DNA of 64,000 nt, taken from the NCBI RefSeq assembly GCF_030272615.1, contig NC_081413.1, positions 610,512,709 through 610,576,708 of the forward strand, in the 5' to 3' direction. The notes under the pieces are model-generated. The model was given only the letters and a program-made list of their open reading frames with translations. It did no database searches and was not told the origin of the DNA. Source of the DNA: Cryptomeria japonica. Lineage: Eukaryota; Streptophyta; Pinopsida; Cupressales; Cupressaceae. The translations under genes were made by a program, and so were the position numbers. Positions 47,313 to 58,268 of the stretch are shown here, one piece after another (the first letter of the stretch is position 1; each line of letters starts with the position of its first letter).

Positions 47313-48154
47313 TGTTCGCAATTGACACTCAATGGATTCATATGTTTTCATTTATGGCAACAAGATTCTCTAAAAGGCATATACTGGCATTAGAGTAATC
47401 AGGGTCATCACCATGACTGGCACCGACATCAACATCCGTCACTTCAGTGAAGTGACATCAGTCTGGGATCCAAAAGGTTTTATTTTTAAAATCATTTTGT
47501 AATTATTGTATAAGGCCGACATTAAATATCTTTTTTATTGTAAGCTGATATAAGGCATATTGTTTGTAAAGGGTATATAAGTCAGTTTGTTAAGTCATTT
47601 TGAAATATGACAAGGTAGTAGAGTAAGGTGATGTGAAGGATATGTATGTAGGTCATTTTGTGTGCAAAAGTAATATCATGCAATGATCAATAGATGGTTT
47701 GTAAATCATTCTTGGAGGAAATGAGATACTGGTAGAAGGGTTCAGGGTTTATGAACCGGTACATAGAAAAGTTATAACCAGAACTCTTTTTGGCATTGCA
47801 GATGCATTTTGTGAGTTCACCATTACTATTTTATCTTAGCAGAAGCTTGCAGTCAGTGTGCTCTAGGCAATGTGCCTTCCTGCATGTGCAGGCCCCCATG
47901 CTATGTAATATCTTTCATATCATCAGTGAATTGATATTGTGGGTCACAAATCCCACCATGGTTTTTCCTCTTTGAGGTTTTTCACGTATAAATTCAGTGT
48001 GTTATGGTGTTCATTCATGTGGCTAGTTTATTTACTTCATGTTATATGTTTCTTCATTTACCAGTTTATATGTGTATGTTATAAAAGTTAAAATCTTGTT
48101 TTACCAGTAGAACACTGATTCACCCCCCCCTCTCAGTGTTCTTGGATTCCAACA
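47313..48154 (+). repeat. 5' LTR of pol-less copy 2
   Basis: TGTTCGCAATTGACACTC to GTTCTTGGATTCCAACA, with the CACCCCCCCCTCTCAG tract near its end. It differs from the 3' LTR by substitutions and by the absence of about 35 bp. Confidence 0.92.
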
Positions 48155-48228
48155 ATTGGTATCAGAGCCTACTACCTCAGAGGAAATTTAACAGCTTGAG
48201 GAAGATCCTGAAACCGGAATCATTGAAC

Positions 48229-49340
48229 ATGGTTATGGAGAAGCAACTTGAGATGGCACTTGAGGATTATGATGCTGAAAGGATGAAGAACTTAAAACTA
48301 CAAGATGGGTTGAATTCTACTAATGAATTCATTCTTGTTCTGCAAGAAAGGTTATCATCTACTCAAGCTAAGAGGAAGGAACTTTTGCAAAACCAGGATG
48401 ATGAAGAGAAAAATGCACTTAAGGAACAATGTCAGAAACTGAGTCAAGCAAGCATGCTCATGAAAAATTAAATGCAAGCCCTGACTATGAGTATGTCAAA
48501 AGATATTGAGGACAAAAAGAAGAAGGAAGAAAATCTTGCTATATCTCTAAAGAACAAATTTGAAGAATGTGGCAGATTGGCTCATGAGAATTATCTGTTA
48601 AGAACTGATTTGGTACAATCCCATAATAATGAACAAGAGCTAGACAAATAATGACTCTGAGAGATGATCTAACTACTGCAAGTGAGTATAAAGAAAAATT
48701 CAGGATTAGTGTTGCACAGTTGGATGATTTATTGAAAAGACAAAGGCAGAGTGAAGATTCTAAAGGACTTGGATTTGTACAAGGTGAAAGCTCCAGTACT
48801 GCAAATGAAGATCAGACAACCGGTAAGGAAAGCTAATGCTTACAAATTCAATGGTAGATGTTTTGTTTGTAATAAATTTGGGCATATGGCTAGACAAAGT
48901 AGAAATAGAGAAAATCAAAACTATAATTCAGTTCCTGGTCAATGCACAAATTGCAGGAAATATAGTCACAAGTCAAAAGATTGCAGAATGAATGTTAAGT
49001 GTCATGCATGTGGAAAGTTTGGACATTTTTCTAATCAATATAGGTCAAGAAATGACACTAGATATGTCAAATTCAAAAGAGCAATGTTACATGTTATGCA
49101 TGCAACAAAATAGGTCATATTGCTAAGTACTGCAGAAGCAAGACTACACCGGTTAGAAATGATAAAGCAAATGAGAAAGGAAAGTAGAAGGTAGATGAAA
49201 TACAACAAGATCAAACCAAGAGATGGGTTAGAAAATCTAAAGAACCAAGTGGAGATGCAGCAACACCAGCAATTGCACCAGTAACTCCACCGATAGAATA
49301 GAGCATTCCTGCACCGACAGGAAATTCAACTGGTAACTGA
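48229..49340 (+). pseudogene. ORF1 of pol-less element (copy 2)
   Basis: The start ATG at 48229 gives MVMEKQLEMALEDYDAERMK, matching MKQLEGGLSDYDAEKLKNIK of copy 1. A coiled coil follows, with a TAA at about 48469 and frameshifts near 48650 and 48750. The four CCHC positions are kept, but two have lost the last Cys: CFVCNKFGHMARQS, CTNCRKYSHKSKDC, CHACGKFGHFSNQY and CYACNKIGHIAKYC (48861-49135). It ends TGA at 49338. Nucleic-acid binding is inferred from the knuckles. Confidence 0.83.
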
Positions 49341-49697
49341 GGCATATGCCTTAGGGGTTCGCAAATTCATTGCAAATATTTCATATTCCCTAGAAGAGAT
49401 CTGGAGAGTGGTATTGATCATTGATGAAGGTTTATTCAGCATAAAACTATGAAACCAGCATCAGGTAGGGCACATCGTTAAGCATTTATGATAGTGATGA
49501 ATTAGGGTTTACTCACTGATAAAAAGGGAAAATGGACTCATTTTCACTCACCCACCACTCAAGAAAACCAAAGTGAAGCAAAGGCAAATCATAGGCAATC
49601 AAGAGTGATAAAAGGCATTCCAAAGGATTTCCAATAGTTATTTGAGAAGTAATCAAGATCTTTCAACTGGCAACTGTTATCTAGGTATTTCTTTGAA

Positions 49698-52600
49698 ATG
49701 GAATTCAGAACATCATCTGCTCCTACTTTCATCATGAATCCCACTATTGTTGAGGTTAAGGATAGGCTTAGACCTATTTTCAAGGAATTTCCCCAAATTT
49801 CTATGAAGGGAGACTCTACTAGTGCTTTTTTTACAATTCCTGATGGCGTGGTTTATGTGGAAGATGTTAGGGCCTATATTCACTGCACCTTGGAGGATTT
49901 AGCCACTAAAGAAATCAAGGGAATATATCAATCTGAGATACTAGGCAGCTCCAGAACAATCAAGTCAGAATATCAAATCATTAAAGACCTAGGGTTAACC
50001 GAAATCCTGTATATACCAGAATTCAAGGATGAAGTGATCAGATATGTTCTGAGCAAGGTCCATAATGAATTCATCTGGCTGGATCGGCCTCACATGATCA
50101 CTAAAGAAGCAATTCAAGTTGTCACTAGCTTACCCAAAGTTGGACAGGAATCAAGAAAGAAGATCTCCAACACTGCAGTTGAGATGCTCACCGATGCAAC
50201 CCATGATGGAAGATCAATGAGGGTTAGCACCATCAAAGATACATATATGAAATTTTCTAGCATGATCATCGGCTACAAGATAACTCAATCAAGTTGATTG
50301 AACTTTGTTTCTTGTTGTTGTATCCATGTTGCATATCAAATGATAAAGAATAATGAAAAGTATGACCTGTGTGAATGGTTAAGGAGTGAATTAGTGTTAA
50401 ATCTTGGCAAGATCAAAGGTGTTAAGAAAGGAACTTTCCGATTTGGCAATCTTATTGTCTGCTTGATTTTATACTTCATAAATGAGCTACTGGGTTTGGG
50501 AAAGAAATGTTGGGGTCATGACATACCAGTAAGTATGCAAATCAAAGATGCAATCACCAAACTTGGCAGTAATAGGGATGAGAAGCTTTGGGGCTACTTT
50601 AAAACTTTTCAAGAGAATATGAGATTGAGGGAGAGAATCTCCAAACACATTATTGAGAAATACTCCACTGATATTTGCTTCATGGTAAAAATAGATGAGA
50701 CACTGATGGAAGCAGTGGAACCTAGAACAATATGGGTCACTGAATTGGGGTATGAAGTAGATGACAACATCTTGGAGCTATATGCTAAAATGTTGATTGA
50801 TTCTCCTTTGGATGATAAGGTTGAACACTTTGGCACTACAGAGGAGAAGGCTCTTGAGGTTAAAATTGGTTTCAACAAGAAAAGGAGAGAAAAGAAGATA
50901 GACAAAATGTAATTCATGGGATAGATACAGAACTAGGTTTTGGATCTAAACTGGTAGATCCACCAGTAGTAGCTAGTGCTCCTGAGGTAAAGAGGTCTAA
51001 GACTTTCATTTCTTCTATCACTTTTGACTCTGATCTAGAGGATAATCAACCTCTTGCATTTAGAAGGGTACAGAGGAAGAAAGCTGACAAGTCTCTGGTA
51101 GAAGAGAAGAAGGTGGAACCAAGGATGAAGCTAGTAAGAAAGGTAACAACAACATCCACACCTCCGACAAGGAAACCTACTCAGAAGAGGTTGCCTGATC
51201 CATCCGCTCCTGCAACCCCCAACAAGAAGAAAAAGAGTGTGATAGATGAAGCAATTGAATCTAGTAATGTTACCATCATCCCCCCAATGACTTGTGCAGA
51301 ATACATAGATGAGGTAACTAAAGATGGAATTTTGAAGAATTTGTCAAACTTCTATGAAGATTTAGATGATAATGAGCAAAATGAAATGGAAGAAGCAATT
51401 TCGTTACATTTAGACATATATAAGAAGGCTTTGGTAGAGATTTTGAAGGAAATTCCTTTATCATTGTATAATAAGTTAGATGCAATCAGGAGGGACAGAG
51501 AGATTAAAGAAGTTGAACTTTTGAGTATGTGTGGTTCTATAAATAATGAGGAAATGAAAAGACATATAGAAGTTGCAAATAGAATAATATTTAGCAACAA
51601 ACCCCGACAAATAAGCTTAATGATGGGTAGAGTGAATGAGATAATAAATGAGATCAAATATGGTTGGGATAAACTATTCCAAAAGAATCCTAATTTTCTC
51701 ACTTCTCAAGAAGAATTTGCTAAGGCAACAATTCCCACCATTCCGGACAGATCTAAAGGGAAAGGAATTTTGGGAAGTTCAGATCAAATTTTGAATGAAC
51801 CAGTAGTTAAACCTAAAACTGATGAGAGTGTACAGATAAAACCGACAGAGACAACATTTGTACAGGCTGAGCAAGGTAAAATAGATAATGTATAGGATAC
51901 TGATAACATTGTGGATAATACTCCACCAACAGTAACAGATACTACACCAAGTGGCGAATCCACTGGTGCAAAAGAGGATGAGAAAATGGATACACCAGGA
52001 GAGGATAAGGAAAATGATACTGATAAGACACCCAATACCATACCGGTAGTTGATTCCCCAGAATTTTTTTTGGCTATTGACACTTCTCAAGTTGAGAAGA
52101 AATCAATCATAGAGATGAGTCCCACAGAGCTAATGATGATGGCTACTCAAAAGCTAATAAAGGAAGAATCTGTAGACAAAGGAATAATAGATCAATCAAT
52201 AACAATTTTGCACAGATTGATTCCTAATTGTATGATTGAAAATGAAGCAAGCCCTTCCGGAAAGTTTAAGGCGTTGATATAACTCATATCTAAAAATTTC
52301 AATTATTATAACATATTTCCGACAGGAAAGCACTTGAAAGATTTACTCTGGCCAAGAAAGCCACTTTTGACTAGATTATTGAGATAGAGAAGAGGAAGGT
52401 TGAAGAGAAACTTATACTTATTGAAAATTCTTTGAAACAATGTACTAACATCTATAGGGTTTGTTGTAATATAGAAATTCTTACAACAAATGTAGATAAG
52501 AGGATAAAGGAGTTACATGAATAGATTGCTAATATTGCTAATTCTTTTGATGGACTAACTTCACTTACAACATCCATTCATGGACAAATTTTGACTTTGG

Positions 52601-52890
52601 AGAACCAAATTTTTGCTTTTGAAAAGGAAAGAGACAAGATTATTTAGAGAGCAAGAAGTCTCAGAGGTTTGGTGAGTCCAAGATTGGATTCACTTGGTGT
52701 ACATAAGGGGAATGTATGGATATGCTTGTGAAGCCCACACCAGCATAAGTCACCAAGAAAGAAACACTTGCACATTTACTGAGTGGACTTGTATCCATAT
52801 TTGAAACATTCAAAACCAACTGGGATACCTGTGTACAGTTCCTAGATAAAGCTTACCCAAAAATCTTGAAATTGGTCAAGCTCTGGTAAA
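49698..52890 (+). pseudogene. ORF2 of pol-less element, unassigned (copy 2)
   Basis: The ATG at 49698 gives MEFRTSSAPTFIMNPTIVEV, aligned with MTSSSVLEFIANPTMVEV of copy 1. Open to a TGA at 50295 (SS-stop-LNFVS, copy 1 has NQLNSVSS), then open to 50912. Shared blocks: VVYVEDVRAYIHCTLEDLAT, MITKEAIQVVTSLP, LCEWLRSELVLNLGKIKGVK, GTFRFGNLIVCLILYFINEL and AVEPRTIWVTELGYEVDDNI. After a frameshift, 51113-51895 holds the basic/Pro region and RQISLMMGRVNEIINEIKYG. 51911-52282 has MSPTELMMMATQ. A decayed coiled-coil end has FEKERDKII and RARSLRGLVSPRLDSL at about 52617-52690, like LEREKERIINKAKNRRLRLS of copy 1. Function unknown. Confidence 0.8.
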
Positions 52891-53101
52891 GTAATCTGTA
52901 ATTATTCTTTCACCAGCCTTTAGCATTGATGCCAAAGGGGGAGTGTATATGTATGTGAAAAATATATAATCCTTGAGGGAGGATATCTGATAGAGTATAT
53001 TGTAGACAGAGTCAATTAGCTCAGGCGGAGCATGTTTCAGTTGAACCGGTAGGGAATCCATTTTTCACATGAGTGTTGCCATCAATGCCAAAGGGGGAGA
53101 T
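52891..53101 (+). other. Two PPTs and inverted-repeat arm of copy 2
   Basis: Upstream purine tract GCCAAAGGGGGAGTG at 52931-52945 and the 3' PPT GCCAAAGGGGGAGAT at 53087-53101. GTTGCCATCAATG (53075-53087) pairs perfectly with CATTGATGGCAAC (53138-53150) inside the LTR. Confidence 0.85.
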
Positions 53102-53978
53102 TGTTGGAAATTGAAACTCATTGGATTCATGTGTTGTCATTGATGGCAACAAGATTCTCTAGAAGGCATATACCAGCAGATACCGGCATTGGAGTAATCA
53201 GGGTCATCATCGGCACCAACATCGGCATCCAGCACTTCAGTGAAGCCGACATCAGTCTGGGATCAGAAAGGTTTTATTTGTAAAATAATTTTGTAATTAT
53301 TGTATAGGCCCAACATTGAATATATTTTGTATTGTAAGCTAACATAAAGCATATTGTTTGTAAAGGGTATATAAGTCAGTCTGTTAGGTCATTTTGAAAT
53401 ATGACAAGGTAGTAGAATAAGGTGATGCGAAGGATATGTATGTAGGTCATTTTGTATGTGAAAGTAATATCATGCAATGATTAGTAGATGGTTTGTAAAT
53501 CATTCTTGGAGGAAAGGAGATACTGGTAGAAGGGTTCAAGTTTTATGAACCGGTAAAGAGCATAGCTATAACCGAAACCCTTTTTGGAATTGCAGATGCA
53601 TTTTGTGAGTTCACCATTACTGTTTTATCTCAGCAGAATCTTGTAGTCAGTGAGACTCTTTTGTGTTGAGCAGTGTGCTCTAGACAGTGTGCCTTCTTGC
53701 ATGTGCAGGCCCCATTCTATGTAATATCTTTCATATGACCAATGAATTAATATTGTGGGTCACAAATCCCACCATGGTTTTTCCTCTTTGAGGTCTTCCA
53801 CATATAAATTCAGTGTGTTATGGTGGTCATTCATGTGGCCGGTTTATTTACTTCATGTTATATGTTTCTTCATTTATCGGTTTATATTTTTATGTTATAA
53901 AAAGTTAAAATCTCATTTTATCGACGGAACACTGATTCACCCCCCCCACCCCCCTCTCAGTGTTATTGGATTCCAACA
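53102..53978 (+). repeat. 3' LTR of pol-less copy 2
   Basis: TGTTGGAAATTGAAACTC to TTATTGGATTCCAACA, 877 bp. The C-rich tract near its end is expanded (CACCCCCCCACCCCCCTCTCAG at about 53938). Confidence 0.93.
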
Positions 53979-56586
53979 TTCATCAGCTGCTTGGGAGTCA
54001 TCTTCTTTATATCAATGACTAATTCTCCTTCTTCTTCCTCCTCTGTTTCCTCTTCCTTATCTGCAGTCTCAACTTCTGAACTAGCTATTGTGATGATTTT
54101 TATTTTCTTCTTTTCATTTTCATTTTCTAATTCTAACTTCCTCTTTGTCAGAGGAGTATCCATCATTTCTTTCTTATCCTCTACTTTCTTCTCTTCCTCT
54201 TTGCCTTCTTTTGACAGAATAAGATTTGGTGTCAATGAGCTTTTGTGAGGTGTATCCTCATAAGGAATGTCTTCAACTATCACTTCATCTTGACTGGGAA
54301 GCTTAGTTTGATTAGCTTCCTTCACCGGTGTAGTATGAATCAGTTGTTCAACATCCTTTGTCAGATTGGAAATGTCTGACACAAAATTTCCTATAATCTC
54401 AGTAACTAAGAAGACATCAAAACCTTCAGTAGATTCTTTTTCTTTAACTTTTTCCTTATCAAGAACAGCTACACCTTGATCCTGTTTTGTTTCCTTTTCT
54501 ATTTCTTCTTCAGCTTCCTTTTGTTGATTCATGATTTTCTTCCACAAGGCAACACCTTCTTCGTACACTGCTTGAAATTCACCTACTGCCACTCTCCCAA
54601 TTCTATTTCTTATCTTGAAATGTTGAATGCATGCTTCAGCTACTAGTGAGGCTTGATCAAGGTCTAAGTCATGTTGCACTTCCATGAGTGCTTTTATTCA
54701 GTGTTTTTTCTCAATAGCCAGAGGTGTTTTCCATCTCCCTTCAATTTGATCTTACAAATCTAAAAAAATTATTCCATATAATTCACTGGGAGTTCTACAA
54801 AACTTATGCAGGTTCCAGATCAGGGCTTCTTCAATTTTCCTTCTATCTTCTTCATTATTGAGGGAGTATGTTCTCCCAACACCAAACAAACCTCCAGATT
54901 ATTTGATCCCATGAACCAATTCATCAAATGTTGGAGATTTGTTTCTTCCACTCCTTCTAACCTCTTTAATTTCAACATCTGATTGGGTGTCAATGGTATC
55001 ACCCTCTTTCTCATCCTTTTTGAGCTTTGTATCAAATTTTCCTTAACTCTTCTTCTTTTTAGAATAAGTCACTCCTATCAGTCTATATTTACTTGTGGCT
55101 GATACAGGAGTACCTGAATCCTTTTCTTTTGTATATGTTGCAGGCTTGGTTGTTGCAGTCCCCTTTGGTTTTGTCTTTGACACTTTCTTCTTTTCTCCTA
55201 TTAATTCTTCATCTTTATTAGGTTTGACCCCTGTTTTCTCACTAGAACCAGTGGAGGTAGTGACACCAGATGCTTCACCTCCATATTTCTTGTCAAGAGT
55301 ATCAATCATTCTTCTTACTTTTGTTTTCATGATTGGCACCTGAAGTTCCTATTTTATTTTGGAGCTTGCCTCCTCACAGGTTCCAAATCTCTTTGTCTTT
55401 GAGTCTACCAGTTTGGACAATAGCATATTGACATGAATTTTAACAATACCTGTTGCAACCTCATAGTCCATAGGTGGAACCCAAAAAGTTCTAGGTTGAA
55501 TCGCTTGAATGATACAACAATCTATGTCTACAAGAAAGCAAATGTCATCTTTGTATTTCTGCACTATACCAGTTGGAATTATTTCTCTCTTGTGCATCCT
55601 AATTTGGAATTCCTTAAATTATCCCCATATTGTTTCACCAAACCTATCTCCTAGATCCCTAATCATTTCACCTATCTGAACCATGATAGGTTTCTCTTCA
55701 GACCATACTACATTACCCTTACTGGGGAAATGTTTTTGCACATAGATAAATATACATACTAGTAGTAAGCCATATTTGAAAGATTTCCTCTTGTCCTTCA
55801 TAATTATTTCCATGTTCACCATAAATTGGCTTTTAATCATCTCAAAAATATAATAGGTTGCATCCTCCTTGATAATTTGATAGCCATCATGTATGGCACC
55901 GCTCGACACACTATTTATCCTACTTGATTGATAAACCATGTAACCCAGGACAATAGAAGCAAATCTTACTTTAGCATCCTCAATATGGGTGATTGTCATT
56001 TCTCTACTATTACATCAGGATTTGGTTAACTGAATGACTTCAGATGATAAAATTGTTCTTAGGGTTAATGCTTCATCGGTTGCACTAAACCCTATCACTC
56101 TTTGAATCACCTCCTTTGTAATCTTGATTGGTGCTTGAGCTTCTAGCCACAAAAATTGATCATGAACTCTTCTCAGTACATACCTAACCCACTCATCATG
56201 AAACTGATCAAGAAAATCAACAACATTTGACAAACCCTTGGTCTTCAGAGGTAGATATTCTGCCTTTAATTGATCATTAACACAGAACCCTTTAAACTCA
56301 TTCTGAATGAACTTGTCTCCAAGTTCTTCAAATTTGGAGTGAATGTAGGAACAAATGTCTTCAACCAACAATACACCGGAGGGCACACATGATAAGGCAT
56401 GGTCATGTCAATCTCACCAACTTTCATTGGATGCAGCTTGAACTCGTATTGGGGTTCTTTGATAGCTTCAACCAACACAAGAGTCGATATCAGCGCTGCC
56501 ATGATGACCTTCAAACAATCTTTTCTCAAACAAGGTTTGAATACCTTTTTCTGAAAAATACCAACCACCACTATCACTCTGCTTGA
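53979..56586 (-). pseudogene. ORF2 of pol-less copy 3, N-terminal and middle parts
   Basis: It runs right to left from about 56580. Shared blocks: LLVEDICSYIHSKFEELGDK, VRYVLRRVHDQFLWLEAQ, ITKEVIQRVIGF, VRFASIVLGYMVYQSSRINS, KRKSFKYGLLLVCIFIYVQK, DDICFLVDIDCCIIQAIQPR and FWVPPMDYEVA. Then a Lys/Thr-rich region (55339-55043) and an acidic, coiled-coil-prone part (54685-53985) ending VIDIKKMTPKQLM at the insertion point of copy 2; copy 2 has IIEMSPTELMM there. Frames change near 56390, 56000, 55610, 55340 and 54700. It is more diverged from copies 1 and 2 than those are from each other. Confidence 0.75.
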
Positions 56587-56892
56587 ACTTTCTGCACAAA
56601 AATTACTAACAAGATCTCAATCGCCTTTGTACGCACAAGAGCTCAAGAAAGTTCACAAGAAATCAGTGTAAATGAAAATGTGTTGACATTTTTTTAATTT
56701 ATTCATTGAGATTTATCAACGTAACGATACAACGGTTAGTTTAGAAAGTTACAACTTAAGGAACACTGATTTGCCTTTTACCGGTTGTTTGTTACCGATA
56801 CCAATACACAAACAATTAACTCACAAGGAATTTATCAAACAAGAACTTTTGTCTAACTTTTATGCATCTCAACTATGTAGATAGACATAACT

Positions 56893-57640
56893 TTATATTG
56901 GTAAAGGGGATACAAAAATAATCTTACCATCTCCCCCTAGCCATTGGTATGTCGAGTTAGAAGAGGAACTGTCATCACTGATGGATGATGACTTGATTTT
57001 AGAATGATCTTGTCCTTCTTTTCGTTCTTCCTTCTTGATCCATGTTTTGTTGATTTCATTTCTCACTTCTTCAATTGTCTTCTTTCCTTTCAGGTCATTT
57101 TTCTCTTTCTTCCTGTTAAACCGGTTCTTGTCTTCAGACCGGTTATAGGATCGGATTCTGCACTCTCTGTCTAAGTGACCGATCTTATGGCAATTGAAAC
57201 ATGCCATACCATTTGTCCTCCATGGTCCTGAATTAACTCTCTAGCTCATTCTCATTCGGCAATTTTCTATAGAATGACCAAAATAACCACACATGGAACA
57301 GATGGCATTGAACTGATTACTCCTTTTATTAGGACTGGCCAGTTTGAACGGTGATCTTGATACATTTGACTTCAACTTGCATTCTTTAGATTTGTGTCGA
57401 AACTTATTGCATGTGAAGCAATGTCCATTAAATCTTTTTCTATTTGACATACTACTAGATTGAGATCTACACTCATAAGCAGTGTGGCCATACTTATGAC
57501 AATTATGGCATTAACCATCAAAGGTGAAAATATTCTTTTGACTAACCGATTTATTTCTATAGTCATTAGTCTTATGACCCGATTTACCACAATGATTACA
57601 AGAGGATTTGGAAAACTTAATACCTTTCACTTCTGAGTGG
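56893..57640 (-). pseudogene. ORF1 of pol-less copy 3, five CCHC-type knuckles
   Basis: Minus-strand readers in several frames hold [14 protein letters not shown] (last Cys lost), CHNCHKYGHTAYEC, CFTCNKFRHKSKEC, CSMCGYFGHSIENC and CFNCHKIGHLDREC, then a Lys/Glu-rich tail (KKTIEEVRNEINKTWIKKEE, like KEKVEEVKQEFSKQWIKKSK of copy 1). Copies 1 and 2 have four knuckles. The coiled-coil part, PBS and 5' LTR are missing: the element is cut at about 57640 by a microsatellite. Confidence 0.83.
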
Positions 57641-57644
57641 TTTC

Positions 57645-57761
57645 TTTTATGCATACAATTATATATGTATATACACACATAGACATATACACATTTAAAA
57701 TATATATATTTACATAGATATATATATATATAGAGAGAGAGAGACTGAAATATGTATATAT

Positions 57762-57828
<67 letters not shown>

Positions 57829-57840
57829 TCTATATAATAT
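57645..57840. repeat. TA-rich microsatellite
   Basis: Includes a TA run of about 28 units (57768-57826), GAGAGAGA and TATGTATATATACACAC pieces. It borders the truncated copy 3. Confidence 0.95.
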
Positions 57841-57886
57841 ATTATAGATATGCGTAGACATCATCATATTATTGGCATTTTTATTT

Positions 57887-58268
57887 TGTTGGCATTTTGC
57901 ATATAGATTGCATTAATGATATGTTGTCATTGATGTCAATTGAAGTGGTAATGGTATTCATGTTATTGCTGATATTGTTGTTTTTGATATTGGCTAGTAA
58001 CCGGTAGGAAGAGCTTTGTGGAAGTTATTGTAAACCGGTATGTTAAGTTTGTGAGTTGAACCGGTAAATCGGTGTAAAGGGTTAAACCTTTCTATGCAAT
58101 GTAACTGGTAAACCCTATCAGTTGTTAAACCCTGTGTGGGGGAAAAAGCGAGACTAGGCTAACATGCCCTAATCCTACCTTTTGACACACATTGTGGAAT
58201 ACGAAAGAGCCTAGAGGTATCACACAATTGGCTACTTCTTTTTGTGGAAGAGAGAGCAACAGGCTACC
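57887..58268 (+). repeat. Copia-type LTR fragment
   Basis: Begins TGTTGGCATTTTGCATATAG with TTGTCATTGATGTCAA, as the other copia-like LTRs do, and has several AACCGGT words. It is cut by the TGTTAGGATTTC start at 58269. Confidence 0.6.

Larger units (their letters stand above)
47313..53978 (+). mobile_element. Pol-less copia-like element, copy 2, nested in copy 3
   Basis: LTRs at 47313-48154 and 53102-53978, PBS TTGGTATCAGAGC at 48156-48168, PPT CCAAAGGGGGAGAT before 53102, and flanks GTCAT (47308-47312) and TTCAT (53979-53983), a target duplication with one mismatch. It carries the same two ORFs as copy 1 in the same order with a similar gap (about 360 bp against about 300 bp). It lies inside ORF2 of copy 3, a member of its own family. 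Confidence 0.9.

Noticed and set aside
57511-57867. 118-codon minus-strand ORF with an IYIYIYIY stretch
   Set aside because: The N-terminal two thirds is TA microsatellite; only the C-terminal CCHC part belongs to ORF1 of copy 3.
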